Shown here: positions 1-8,630 of the stretch, one piece after another | How positions within the stretch are numbered: the stretch's first letter is position 1 | Layout of the letters: the number at the start of each line of letters is the position of its first letter | NCBI RefSeq assembly: GCF_000003605.2 | Contig: NW_003158226.1 | Span: forward strand, 81,042 to 91,044 | Direction of reading: 5' to 3' | Length of the DNA: 10,003 nt | Origin: Saccoglossus kowalevskii | Taxonomy: Eukaryota; Hemichordata; Enteropneusta; Harrimaniidae | Notes under the pieces: model-generated | What the model saw: the letters and a program-made list of their open reading frames with translations, nothing else | The model's database searches: none | What the model was told of the DNA's origin: nothing | Program-made: the position numbers and the translations under genes

Positions 1-1526
1 TTCCATACGCAACGAAAGCAACGGGAGGATGTGGGGTTCTGTCATATTATTTTCAGTGTATGTTATGTATCTCATGTCGTCCAAGCACATATTTAACTAG
101 CTCCGTAAATAATAAGTAATAATAATAATAAGGTAATAAGTATATCTGAGTTCAAGCTACCGCACAGAAAAATATATTGCGTTATTTCAAAGGATTTCAA
201 TGAGTGTGTGTCATTAAAAACTAGTTTTGTCATAATGGAGTCAGTGACTGTAAGGGACTTTGCAAATGTGGTATTGCAAAATAGATCGTTGAATGTCTTA
301 GAGAGTGTGTGCCATTTGATTTGATGAATGTGCACGATTTTCTGTGATCGCGTTATTCTTTTGATTTTTATTGATTGTTTGTGGTCTGAACATCACCTCA
401 TAATAATATACAGTAGGAACTTACATAAAGCGAAGCTTTTCGTAAATTTTTAAACGAAGTCTAGCACGAGGAAAGTAGAGTCTTGTTGAGTGTAACTTTA
501 AATGAATTAATTATGCAATTTTTATTATTGCCTTAATTTAACACTCCGGTGGTTTTCATTTTATAATTTTACAGGGAATATCCATTATCAAAAAAAAATG
601 TCAGAAGAGAGCGAAATTTAAGGATGGAGTAGAGAATTGCACATCACAGAGATACTCCATTACTACCTGTCATAATAAATAGTTATAGCTCGAACTAAAA
701 AGGCATAATAGACCATTTAAACTATTTAAAATTCATAATTTCAGCAGTCGTATTGATATTACTGTCATGGCAATCATGGTACCTGATAATCTGTGCCACC
801 CAATTTGTCCCCATTTCTATCAACATTGTAACATTCCACACTCAGCTGCATTGTCATTATTCGTGTCAACCAAGCTAAGCATAAAAGTGTAAGGCTGTTC
901 CACACATCCTATCTGGGAGATGCGCTTTCTTATTTTTAGTAGTTACGTATCTGTGACGGGGCATATACTAATTCACTACTGTTTTTTTCGTACTTATTTT
1001 AAGGCTAATGTCAAGGACATTAGAGACGACCCAAGCTATCACATTGGACACGGCAGTGGTAGTGCAGTAGTTTCAAATATTACTGATTGAGAAATTAAAC
1101 TTCATTATGAAACTCGTAAATACGAGTCAATTTAAATTATCTCGGTGTATGTATGTAATTTCAATCAGATGGGGTGAGGAGTCATTCTGTTCGAGGACTA
1201 ATATACGAGCATGTCGTATGTCAACATGTCCTTATGAAGGTGTTTCATTGCTGAGTAATGCCGTGATGTGGGATTTTGACGAACCCTGTTATTAATATGA
1301 CCAATATCACAGTGTCTAGATTGCAGTTGTGTCATGTTGAAAAAAAACACTGTGATTTGAATCATTTAAGGCGATCTGAGTGACAGTTTGTCATTTTGAT
1401 CGAATGCAGTAATTATAATTATAAAAATCGTATATATGAGGCGCCTAATGGTTGTAATTTCGGTGGGTAAAGCAATGTGCCATTTTGCCGGAACTCATAT
1501 ATATAAACTGCTAAAGAGATTCGAGG
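1..1526. other. AT-rich stretch with no recognisable gene
   Basis: I see no coding segment that I can assign to a family. The open frames here are short and their translations look random, including the 62-codon frame at 1107-1295. The sequence holds a short ATA-type microsatellite near 109-135 and homopolymer A runs near 589-598 and 1341-1347. It is probably intergenic or intronic DNA. Confidence 0.6.
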
Positions 1527-1816
1527 TTAGTGTGTAACATTGCATGACATAAATCTGCCAAAGCTAAGAGGTATGATGTATACTGGACAATGTGGAACAA
1601 TTATGTGTACATTCATCAATATGGCTGCTGATGCAAAGGAAAATATTGCGTCCGTCATTGCAGAAAACCTGGTATTTTTCAATGGGCAAGAACTGTGTGT
1701 ATAACTGCTCATGCAAAGAGTCATTCGATTTATGGCTGTCAATGTGGTTGAACGTGCTTGTGTTATTCTGCCAACATAGTGTATGCTTACCAAAGTATCT
1801 ATGCCAGCTAATGTGA
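1527..1816 (+). other. Doubtful coding-like patch with overlapping open frames
   Basis: Several frames are open here on both strands, which is unusual for the otherwise stop-rich flanks. One plus frame runs from just after a TAG near 1528 to a stop near 1709 and contains the residues MAADAKENIASVIAEN, which looks like a helical repeat of the ARM/HEAT kind. A second plus frame (1592-1816) contains CVYNCSC preceded by TWYFSMGKN, a spacing reminiscent of MEGF-type EGF repeats, and an AG at 1662-1663 could be its acceptor. The two readings exclude each other as one exon, and neither is strong. I do not recognise a gene. It may be a worn exon fragment or chance openness. Confidence 0.2.
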
Positions 1817-2479
1817 ATAGTTATAAAAAGTATATATGTCAATTCAGAGAGCCTAGATGTATATAGGCCAATACATGGAGCAGTGCTGTATGTTTGTTAA
1901 GGCGGAGTCATGTGTTTGGAGAAACACGGTGACTGCATTGTATGGCTAGCAGTGCTAAGGTCGTGGTGTATGCCCACTGATGTAGAAGAAGAAAATGCGC
2001 ACTGTTGGAGCAGGCTTTGGTGCATTTTTTATTGATGGAAACGGATTCGATGTATGCATTACGATGAGAAGTTACTAATCAGTATATTAAAATAATCAAC
2101 TTGTCAGGGGGTGGATATCAGCCACCCTGAATCCTATATCGTAAAGCGTTGTCATAATAAGAGGAAAAAGCTCCGCGTTCGGGTATGAGGAGAAACTACA
2201 CCAGTCTTAGTGGGCATTGAATTTACAAATAGGTCAATTTAATCAATGGAAAACCATTTCTACTGTGCACAAGTTACATCCTCTACACTAATCAATGTAA
2301 CCTATAATCATGACATACAGGAATTCAGTAGGTACAGCAGTACAATTAAGTTTAAGTCAGTTCTAGTAATAAATATAGCAGTACTTTTAGTTATACAATG
2401 CCAGTTGTTATATATGTACAACAGCACAGTGTTCAATCACTATCACTAGTGATCATTATTGTTAACACAATTGAAGTAA
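1817..2479. other. Non-coding stretch
   Basis: No gene is recognisable. The 67-codon plus frame at 2246-2449 has no familiar motif and I treat it as chance. Two small inverted repeats are present: TCAGGG...GTGG paired with CCACCCTGA at 2104-2130 (two bulged G), and the 12-base palindrome ATCACTAGTGAT at 2442-2453. Confidence 0.55.
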
Positions 2480-2489
2480 ACCACCTAGG

Positions 2490-3010
2490 AAACGAAGTTG
2501 GTCTGTTTTGCTTACTCGGGCCATAACACATAAACATGTGCTTGTTGCCCTGCTTCGACTCCTTAGTTTGTCTCTCATATCAACTCAAAGCTCTAACTTG
2601 TCATAGAAGCACCTCCTCCTGATCCCATTTTACCACAGCTTGATTGTCCATAAAGGTGGCGCAACCGTCCGATAGGGACAGACCCCCTAACACAAAATTA
2701 CACCTACCAGAGGTGAGACTATGTCAAGTATTTCAGTGGTGCTGATTCCAGCGGTTCAAAGGATGATCTTCTTAAAGCTGACAACATAACCAAGATTCCC
2801 TAGTGTGATTTAAGCCTTCGATTATGAAAAGCAAATAATTGCCCCAAAGATTTCTCAGTAGCAGATGAGAAGGCTGATCTATAACTAACGGTTGCAGCAT
2901 AGGATAAACCTAACTGGTGGACGAAGAATCATCTACCTGGCCAACAGTAGGGTAGCATGGATCAATCTCTCTTTCACTACACCAATCCAAACATGCCTGT
3001 CACTTGGAGT
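2490..3010 (-). pseudogene. DIRS-like tyrosine recombinase remnant
   Basis: This would be the integrase of the element. On the minus strand, GLSYAATVSYRSAFSSATEKS-like coding at about 2905-2849 matches the N-terminal helix block of DIRS recombinases, which reads like GLSYRTIxxYRSAISxxH. Downstream come LSALRRSS (about 2775), a piece ending in LKYLT (about 2722), and PIGRLRHLYG (about 2679-2648). LRSRSRATSTCLC lies at about 2567-2532. The segments are separated by stops, and the C-terminal H-x-x-R and tyrosine box cannot be found, so the 3' end is missing or too worn. The call rests on motif order and on the reverse transcriptase immediately before it. Confidence 0.6.
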
Positions 3011-3089
3011 CATAGGCTGCATTGGTAGAACCCCTATTCACCTCTAGGCAGAACGTTGGCAGCCTGGTCAAACCTTCCATCTCTGCGGG

Positions 3090-3490
3090 TCCACTGAGAG
3101 CCTTCCGGATGTCAGTAGTATACAGCTTGGCTCATCAGTAGTGTACCATCTCATTGGGGCAGTAGATCGGAAATGTATCAATTCACTACCGGTGTCTTGA
3201 CTAACATTTCTAACAGTAGTGGAAACCAGGCCTTGGTTGGACCATTGGACGCCACCAACATCAAGTTTTCTCTAGTACCAGGAAAATTAGTGGGAATCCA
3301 AGCAGGGCCCAAAGTCCTTGGAATTGTTTGTCCATTATGTGCCTCTCCAGATTGTAAAGGGGATATTTGATACCAGATTCGCAACAATGGCGAGTGGTCC
3401 CCCGCATGAGGTTGGCAATTGCCACCCACCAGGGCAAAGCATCCCTTGATCATTCCAAGACAGGAACTTGACTCTCCAGGTCCCATAGGT
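3090..3490 (-). pseudogene. DIRS-like RNase H/linker remnant
   Basis: The minus frame at 3486-3178 contains SSCLGMIKGCFAL, which matches the region after the palm where YR retroelements read like LGxxxSCxxMIxxA. Near its end it contains AWFPLLLEMLVKTPVV, a block found between RNase H and the recombinase in DIRS-type pol. A further block, DGTLLMSQAV then a stop and HPEGSQW, continues at about 3150-3090. The RNase H catalytic acidic residues could not be placed, and the region appears shortened relative to the family. The overlapping minus frame at 3601-3335 carries a neighbouring piece in another frame (MEFNSNSN, then LMSLQDLTSIIEMRS), so at least one frame change lies in this stretch. Confidence 0.55.
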
Positions 3491-3629
3491 GAGACTGCGA
3501 ACTGACCTCATCTCAATGATGCTCGTTAGATCTTGGAGAGACATAAAGAGAACGTTGGCTTGACGTTTATTGCTATTGCTATTGAACTCCATGCTCACCA
3601 ACTGACGGATCGGGTGGAGATGGGACTTT

Positions 3630-4140
3630 TAGATTTACTAGAAAGCCTAATTGGTGTAGTAAATCCTGTGTTAGCTTCACCTGCTCGTCCAACACCCTTT
3701 TGTTTTGGTGGTTAACCAACATGTCTTCTAGGTACGGGTTGATGTGTACCGACAACTGATGACGCAGCAGCCCACCTGCTTCAACAGCACCCTAAATTTG
3801 AATACTTGGCGCAAGTGGGTTAGTCAAAGACTCACTAGGTGCATCGGTATGTGCCAATAAGCATCGCTCAAATCTAGCATGAATAACCAATCAAACAGTG
3901 CACGGTGAGTAAAACAGTGCTTGGCGTCTCCATTTGGAACCGATGGAGATTAACATACTGATTTTTGCTTGCTTAGATCCAAAACTGGACGCCGTTCACC
4001 TGTAGCTTTTGGAACTACGAACATGTGAGAGTAGAAGCCTGGACTTACTGCCAGATCTCTGTCCTGTGTAAGGCGCCCATTGTATACCTCCTGTACGAAT
4101 TGCTTCCATTTGAGGCATTTCCCCAACAGACCCACCACTT
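3630..4140 (-). pseudogene. DIRS-like reverse transcriptase fragment
   Basis: This is the reverse transcriptase that would copy the element's RNA into DNA. The longest open piece (4138-3950, minus) ends in GFYSHMFVVPKATGERRP followed by VLDLS, the fingers motif of DIRS/Gypsy-type enzymes. A stop follows at about 3950. In the next frame, about 3875-3840, comes DLSDAYWHIPMH, the motif A region with its aspartates. After a further frame change the polymerase active-site segment appears at about 3739-3715 as PYLEDMLV, where the family has YLDD, so one catalytic aspartate is replaced by glutamate. LLHQLGFLVNLKSP (about 3668-3625) is the following conserved block. The distance between motif A and YLED is about 100 bases, shorter than in the family, so an internal deletion is likely. 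The reading frame is broken and it cannot make an active enzyme. Confidence 0.78.
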
Positions 4141-4330
4141 TGGCGCGCCATCACTTTTTCCTCCCCCAGGAGAGTATGGGCGCTTGTCTACCGGCTGCTT
4201 CTACAATCTACATTCCAGTGTGCTAGGCCTAAAAATCAATGGGTCGCAGGGCGTGGTGGACTGTTTCTGACTAAGATGGTGATAAACTCCACGGAATGCA
4301 GCCAACCCCTTTTACCCGTCCTATGAAAAC

Positions 4331-5220
4331 CATGCTCATGGTACCTAGGTTAGGTTAATAAACATCATGTACTAGAACCGATGACCTCCCTATCCCTGTG
4401 ATAAAAATGGAAACCATGCTCTGTTGCATATTGGCAAAATGAACGTTATTGTAAGCCATATCACAATTAGTGTTTAAAACACTGTTAGTCTTTCATATAT
4501 TTTTAAGCTTCAGCTAGGAGTACAATGTTGTAATTTATCTCCACTTTGTTTATGCTTTTTGTTAATTGCGTAGCAAAAAAAATGAAAACGACTATTTATG
4601 TTGTGCGTAAGAAGTTAAAATGTTATTTTTTGCAACTAGTTTTAGAGAGGCTATGATAAGGTTTTTCCAAAGTATAATTAAATATATTCCTTTGATAAAT
4701 ATGCCTGCATATAACCATATAGGATTGTATATTGTGTGTCCACACAATGTAGTATTTATCAATTGTTAACAGCTATTGTTTTAACATTTCTAAGATCTAC
4801 CAGTTGGGTCTGATAGAATTATTCATAATATAGGAGATCATTTCTCTATGATTTCTTTCTTTTACAATGACCTATGAGCCAAATATGTCATAACTAGCTG
4901 TCAACAAATCATTTGCTCAAGTTTTCTTTTTTTATCGGTGAAGCAACGTTCACAGAAAACAAGCAACCATATCTTCCAATGAAAATGTATTTTTTTATAT
5001 TGTTGTTATTATATAACATATACAATTTGGTTTAATAATTTAGAAATACGTTATATTATGGTTGCATTATAATTAACCCTAAATAGGTATGTGGTACATT
5101 ATATGATTTTTTTCAAGCTTGTATTATATTTATATACAATGAATGAATACAATGTATTTACTATACGTCAAATTTCCATGCCAGTCTGTTGTAATTGTTT
5201 GTGTTGCTTATTTGTTGTAG
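4331..5220. other. AT-rich intron-like or intergenic stretch
   Basis: I see no coding region between the DIRS-like remnant and the SRCR exon. The sequence is strongly AT-rich with many short T and A runs. It ends in a T/G-rich tract and TTGTAG at 5215-5220, which serves as the acceptor of the next exon. The first half of an SRCR domain, with its WGTVCDD-type block, was looked for here and not found. Confidence 0.6.
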
Positions 5221-5364
5221 CTTGGACTTTGGAGATGCATGTACCAGTCACCGCACCTGGGAGTGTAGTGAATTGCCAAGGCAGTGAACTGTCTCTTAGC
5301 GAATGTGAAATAACTATAAAGTGGATGACGTATACTAACTATACCGGAGTGACATGTGACATCG
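5221..5364 (+). pseudogene. SRCR-domain exon (second half), frame-disrupted
   Basis: The exon encodes the C-terminal half of a scavenger receptor cysteine-rich domain, an extracellular binding module. After the acceptor AG at 5219-5220, the frame starting at 5222 reads LDFGDACTSH, matching the LGFGDA block. In the frame beginning at 5223, the hallmark VNCQGSELSLSECE is followed by TGVTCD, matching VxCxGxExxLxxC and AGVxC. The two blocks lie in different frames and only about 31 bases apart, roughly 10 codons fewer than the family normally has. A deletion with a frame change has therefore hit the middle. The cysteine normally found just before AGVxC is also absent (KWMTYTNYTGVTC). The exon ends at G5364 before GT (5365-5366), in phase 1. 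It is best read as a decayed exon, or less likely as a real exon with assembly errors. Confidence 0.72.
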
Positions 5365-5759
5365 GTAAAATGAACATTTCTTTGCATTTTATACTGGTAC
5401 ATTATCAGATTGTACCATATCACAATATGAAAATATAAATGTTGATATATGATTTTATATTTATAGTGGTTTGATGCTGACAACTGAAAATTGTCATTTT
5501 GACACATAACAGGGTTTTACAGTTTGCTGTATTAAATCACAAATAATTACATAATGGCGATGTGAATGTAAATAGCAACAATATTGAAATTGCAAATAAT
5601 ATATGTCATGTCTTTTGCTCGTTATGTTGTGACTGGTATATCTATCCTCCCTTATTCTGAAGAAAGTGTATAATACAAATTTTATTTGAATCTATGTTAT
5701 CACAAACTAGAATATTTCTTTCAGAATAGTTGTACATTGACGTCTGTTTTATTATATAG
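5365..5759 (+). other. Intron between SRCR and EGF-like exons
   Basis: The interval begins with GTAAAA after the SRCR exon and ends with TATATAG before the EGF-like exon. It is AT-rich with no coding signal. A small hairpin-forming repeat, TGACAA ... TTGTCA, lies at 5478-5496. The intron is phase 1, the phase usual for introns between extracellular modules. Confidence 0.6.
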
Positions 5760-5862
5760 ATGATTGCAAACCAAATCCTTTTCAAAACGATAGACTGTGA
5801 AAAACGATTGAATAATTATACTTGTCATTGTGTTGGTTCATATATGAGTCGTCAGTGTAAAG
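5760..5862 (+). pseudogene. EGF-like domain exon, frame-disrupted
   Basis: This exon encodes a six-cysteine EGF-like module, an extracellular disulphide-bonded domain. Joined in phase 1 to the preceding exon it begins D-D-C and reads DCKPNPFQND in one frame. It then continues as CEKRLNNYTCHCVGSYMSRQCK in another, split here as CEKRLNNYTCHC and VGSYMSRQCK. The pattern fits C-x4-C-x5-C-x8-C-x-C-x8-C except that the second cysteine is phenylalanine (TTT at 5780-5782). The stretch between NDR and C also lacks bases, probably including the usual glycine(s). The exon is 103 bases, not a multiple of three, although both its boundaries are phase 1, which shows the net frame disruption directly. The donor is GTAAAT at 5863. 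It most likely belonged to the same gene as the SRCR exon. Confidence 0.72.
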
Positions 5863-6757
5863 GTAAATATTAGGTCACTGTTCCTCGGGAATCGACACAT
5901 GAAAACCATTTGCTCAGTGAACAATCTCAGTGAACACTGTCTCCAAACTACGCATGGTTGCCATGATTTAAATTTTTTGAGGGCGCATTTTCCTAACTAA
6001 AAGTTTTTCCTATTGTGTAATGTGAATAACTACGTTTGCAGTGTTCAGGACAATGTTGTCCTAATTTAAAGAAATATAAATATGTCAAGACAATGCCAAC
6101 CTAATGCAGAGACAATGGAAAATTGCCAATTTAATAACAGTGTCCATTGTATCATTTTGGAACTGATCTGATTCTGGGTTTGAACTCATTTTAAACATTT
6201 AAACAAAAAATAATGTTTCATAGTAAGAAGAGTTTATAGATTTTATTAAAGACATACATTATACAATAAAAGTGATATATTGTTGTAGTGACTTGAAAAT
6301 ATGGTTGAATTCTTAAAGCGGTTGTGAATCTCTGGCGGAATCTAAAAGTAAACGAAAAAATCGTGTTATTACGAAGTCGATTTTGCATTAAAAAGCGAAA
6401 CGTTTCTGCTACTTATTTTTACTTCAAGTCTAGTTAATATATATTTTAATATTAATCAAGGAGGCGTTAACGTTCTAAACGTGTTGAGCTGTTTTGAATC
6501 CTTGAATCAGAGAGAAACGTCGGATACATATCTTTTATAAGAAACACATTTTTTGGCATCATATAAACTAAACTTTGTCAGTAAACAGTGTATGTGTGTA
6601 TATTATTGAGTAATATATTACTTGTTATGATACATAAAATAAAATATTGCATACTTATAATATAAGCGAGTGTGAGAGATGCACGTTAGGTGGATGTTTT
6701 GTGGATGGTGGATAGCTGTTTGATGTGATAAAATAAATAACACATGGTGATTCGGGC
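5863..6757. other. Non-coding stretch with small repeats
   Basis: No gene is recognisable and no further EGF or SRCR exon was found. At 6048-6061 a perfect 14-base hairpin, GGACAA TG TTGTCC, overlaps the first of three ACAATG words at 6050, 6090 and 6112. The first two share GACAATGnnnnCCTAAT. A 10-base palindrome, GAAACGTTTC, lies at 6397-6406. Otherwise the sequence is AT-rich filler. Confidence 0.55.
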
Positions 6758-6867
6758 AATATCATGATTTGTTGCCTGACCTCGGGCTGCTGTTCATGAC
6801 CATAATATTGATATCAATAGTATAGTCATAACCACCATCTCTTCAGCAGAAAACAAATCGTGATATT
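6758..6867. repeat. 110-base imperfect palindrome (foldback element)
   Basis: The outer arms 6758-6773 and 6852-6867 pair in 15 of 16 positions (AATATCATGATTTGTT against AACAAATCGTGATATT). A core palindrome at 6796-6829, centred on GATATC, pairs in 15 of 17 positions. Both share the same centre, 6812.5, so the whole segment is one foldback unit. The 22 bases between them pair in about 10 positions with no net length change, giving roughly 40 of 55 pairs. It could be a MITE-like element, a worn hairpin, or a hairpin RNA precursor. No target-site duplication was identified. Confidence 0.65.
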
Positions 6868-6962
6868 ATCCTCACAAACACTTACAACATAATAGAAACA
6901 TCCAAAAACTTCTGTAATGAAGCACTTGAGCGATATCAGCACTGAGTTTTAAAATGGTATAG

Positions 6963-6977
6963 CCCCCCCCCCCCCCC
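6963..6977. repeat. Homopolymer run of 15 C
   Basis: Fifteen consecutive C residues interrupt otherwise AT-rich sequence. Such tracts are prone to slippage, so the length may be variable or miscounted. Confidence 0.9.
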
Positions 6978-7077
6978 ATTGATATGCAGATTTTGTGGAA
7001 TTCGTCATCTGCACCTGGATGCATCTTAGTTTTATACAACCAATCAAGTAACGGACATTTGGTATTCACAATATTGA

Positions 7078-7305
7078 AGTTGTTGGATTGGCTACGTATT
7101 ATCGGCTGAATGTGCGTATAAATGCAAAATCACACATGGCCAACTTACCCTAGTTCTCATTGACGCGCATCGTGGAGAGATTGAGGCATATCTCACTTGC
7201 TCGGACGTTTCCGACGATGACAAGATAGAAGCAACGCAGGCAGCTCAATATTTGAATCAGCTCGGGTTTGATAATGTCGATATTGAACCAGGTACTGTTC
7301 CACAA
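7078..7305 (+). CDS. Crypton-like gene, upstream exon (5' end uncertain)
   Basis: A frame without stops runs from 7078 to a TGA at 7330-7332. It contains AHRGEIEAYLTCSDVSDDD and then QAAQYLNQLGFDNVDIEPG, an acidic segment that looks coding but has no assignable domain. There is no in-frame ATG, so this must be an internal exon or the start is lost. Possible acceptors are the AG ending at 7153 (CTTACCCTAG) or one near 7079. The donor is CAA|GTAGGT, with GT at 7306-7307, phase 0. It leads across a 106-base intron into a frame at 7412 that continues with family-like sequence, which supports the join. An alternative donor, CAG|GTACTG, lies a few codons earlier but gives a frame that stops soon after. 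Confidence 0.5.
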
Positions 7306-7411
7306 GTAGGTATTTTCGCACTTCAGTGACTACAATTTACTGGTTTATCATATTCTTGTATTTAAATAGGCAAACTTGACTTTACATGCAACTGGTTTTG
7401 TCATATTGCAG

Positions 7412-8448
7412 GAAATCCAGAGTGGAAGATTTGGCGACCCAGTGTCGTATTCTGCTGTACGGGCCGTCACTAAGTATTCAATACCAAAAAACAAGGCGAC
7501 GTAACACGTGGGCTCTGAGTACTTTTAATGAATGGGCGATGGTACGAAATAACACCCGACTGGAATTAACGACTGATGAAAAGGTTAAAGTTTATGACTG
7601 TATCGAAGTAATGCCCGTTGTGGACTTGGCTTATTGGTTAAGTAAATTCGTTCTAAAGGTGCGCAAAGTTGATGGAAATTATCCTCCAAAAACGTTATCT
7701 TTGATCATGGGTTTGCAAAGCCACCGTTGTTCTGAGCTGCAAACGCCTGTAAATGTTCTAAGTGATAAAGAATTCCAGGGTTTTCGTCAAGTGCTTGATT
7801 CAGAAATGAAAAGCTTGTCCAGTTTGGGGTTGAGATCAAAAACAAAACAAGCTGAGGTAATTACCAAAGACCAAACCGCGTTACTGTGGAAAATGAAACT
7901 GCTAGGAGACTATTCTCCCCGGGTTCTTGTTCGTACTATGGTATTTCTAAATGGCAAACACTTTGCCCTCAGAAGCGGAATGGAGCATCGAGCTCTACGT
8001 TTTGACTCACCCCAAATCACTTTACACGAGTCTCCAGGTGAAACGCCTTATTTGAAGTATGTGGAAGACGTGTCGAAAAGCAGCCAATGTGGTCTTAAGC
8101 ATCGCTGCGTAAGACGAAAAGAGGTAATGCATTATGCAAATCTGAAAAACCCCAACAATGCCATATCAGAATGTACAAGAAGTACACATCACTCTTCCCA
8201 CCTGAGGGAAAACAAAAATCATTCTATCTGCAACACCGCCGTAAATACAAAGAATCCGACAAGATATGGTTTACTAAGCAGCCGATATGTCACAATTCTG
8301 TTCAACTCGTGGTGCCAGATTTATTCCGATCTGCCGGAATCGTTGGACACTTAACAAACCATAATATACGTGCTACAGCTGCGACCAGATGAGCATGGTG
8401 TTGACGAGCAGCTCATAATGAAACGAACAGAACACCGCTCAGTAGAAG
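7412..8448 (+). CDS. Crypton-like gene, main exon: DUF3504 core
   Basis: After the acceptor TATTGCAG (AG at 7410-7411), the frame at 7412 reads GDPVSYSAVRAVTKYSIPKN. The reading then moves one frame near 7493 to RRRNTWALSTFNEW, the N-terminal DNA-binding-like helix block of the family. Next come YWLSKFVLKVRK, NYPPKTLSLIMGLQ, DKEFQGFRQVLDSEMKSLSS, KQAEVITKDQ, and LLGDYSPRVLVRTMVFLNG. The first catalytic block is FALRSGMEHRALRF, followed by YLKYVEDVSKSSQCGLKHR and KEVMHYANLKNP. After the second break (near 8150) comes QQCHIRMYKKYTSLFPPEGK, then NHNIRATAATR, a third break, and EHGVDEQLIMKRTEHRSVE. The donor is GAAG|GTAAGC at 8449. All family blocks are in order at near-normal spacing. Confidence 0.8.
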
Positions 8449-8630
8449 GTAAGCAAACTTGAACATTATTAATAGTTTGCTATCACTGTAAACTAACTTA
8501 ACTGAAGAAAGTAGCAAAGCACGTTTTTACTGGTTGATTTTTCAAAGAATGTTAAATGAATGCATGATCACATGAAAAATTTAACTTAAATTTAAATTAT
8601 CTTGACAATGTTTTTTTTTTTAATCTACAG
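8449..8630 (+). other. Intron before the catalytic tyrosine
   Basis: The 182-base interval starts GTAAGC and ends in a run of ten T followed by TAATCTACAG. It is AT-rich with no open coding frame. Removing it restores the recombinase box across the junction in phase 1, which is strong support that it is spliced. Confidence 0.75.

Larger units (their letters stand above)
2480..4330 (-). mobile_element. Decayed DIRS-like retrotransposon (RT, RNase H, tyrosine recombinase)
   Basis: Read on the minus strand, this segment gives family motifs in the DIRS order: reverse transcriptase (about 4140-3630), an RNase H/linker region (about 3490-3090), then a tyrosine recombinase (about 3010-2490). DIRS elements replicate through an RNA copy and integrate with a tyrosine recombinase instead of a DDE integrase. 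The coding matches are scattered over all three minus frames, with in-frame stops and short deletions, so this copy is dead. At about 1.85 kb it is much shorter than an intact element, and I found no gag-like part, no methyltransferase part and no inverted terminal repeats. Both ends are estimates from where motif similarity fades. A Ngaro-type or other YR retrotransposon is the main alternative. The element probably inserted in an intron or intergenic region upstream of the SRCR/EGF exons. Confidence 0.75.

Noticed and set aside
93-335. Minus-strand 80-codon frame near the left end
   Set aside because: Its hydrophobic leucine run comes from the ATA-type microsatellite, and no family resemblance is visible.
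2745-2760. GGTTCAAAGGA as a tRNA or SINE B box
   Set aside because: No A box lies at the right distance and no cloverleaf can be formed. It sits inside the DIRS-like recombinase remnant.
3178-3715. Separate plus-strand genes at 3173-3370 and 3533-3715
   Set aside because: They are antisense shadows of the DIRS-like coding remnant, and their translations match nothing.
5091-5220. N-terminal part of the open frame that runs into the SRCR exon
   Set aside because: The codons before 5221 are AT-rich intron sequence ending in an acceptor site. Their translation has no SRCR-like or signal-peptide character.
5208-5507. Minus-strand 99-codon open frame over the SRCR exon
   Set aside because: It is a shadow of the plus-strand exon, and its translation has no domain.
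6872-7069. Minus-strand frame reading through the C run as glycines
   Set aside because: The poly-G/glycine stretch comes from the homopolymer, and nothing else in it is recognisable.
8144-8153. Programmed -1 ribosomal frameshift at GAAAAACCCC in the Crypton-like gene
   Set aside because: The shift direction (-1) fits and the heptamer G AAA AAC is close to a slippery site, but the first three bases are not identical. The other two breaks go the opposite way and one is at a deletion, so a lost C in the C run is simpler.
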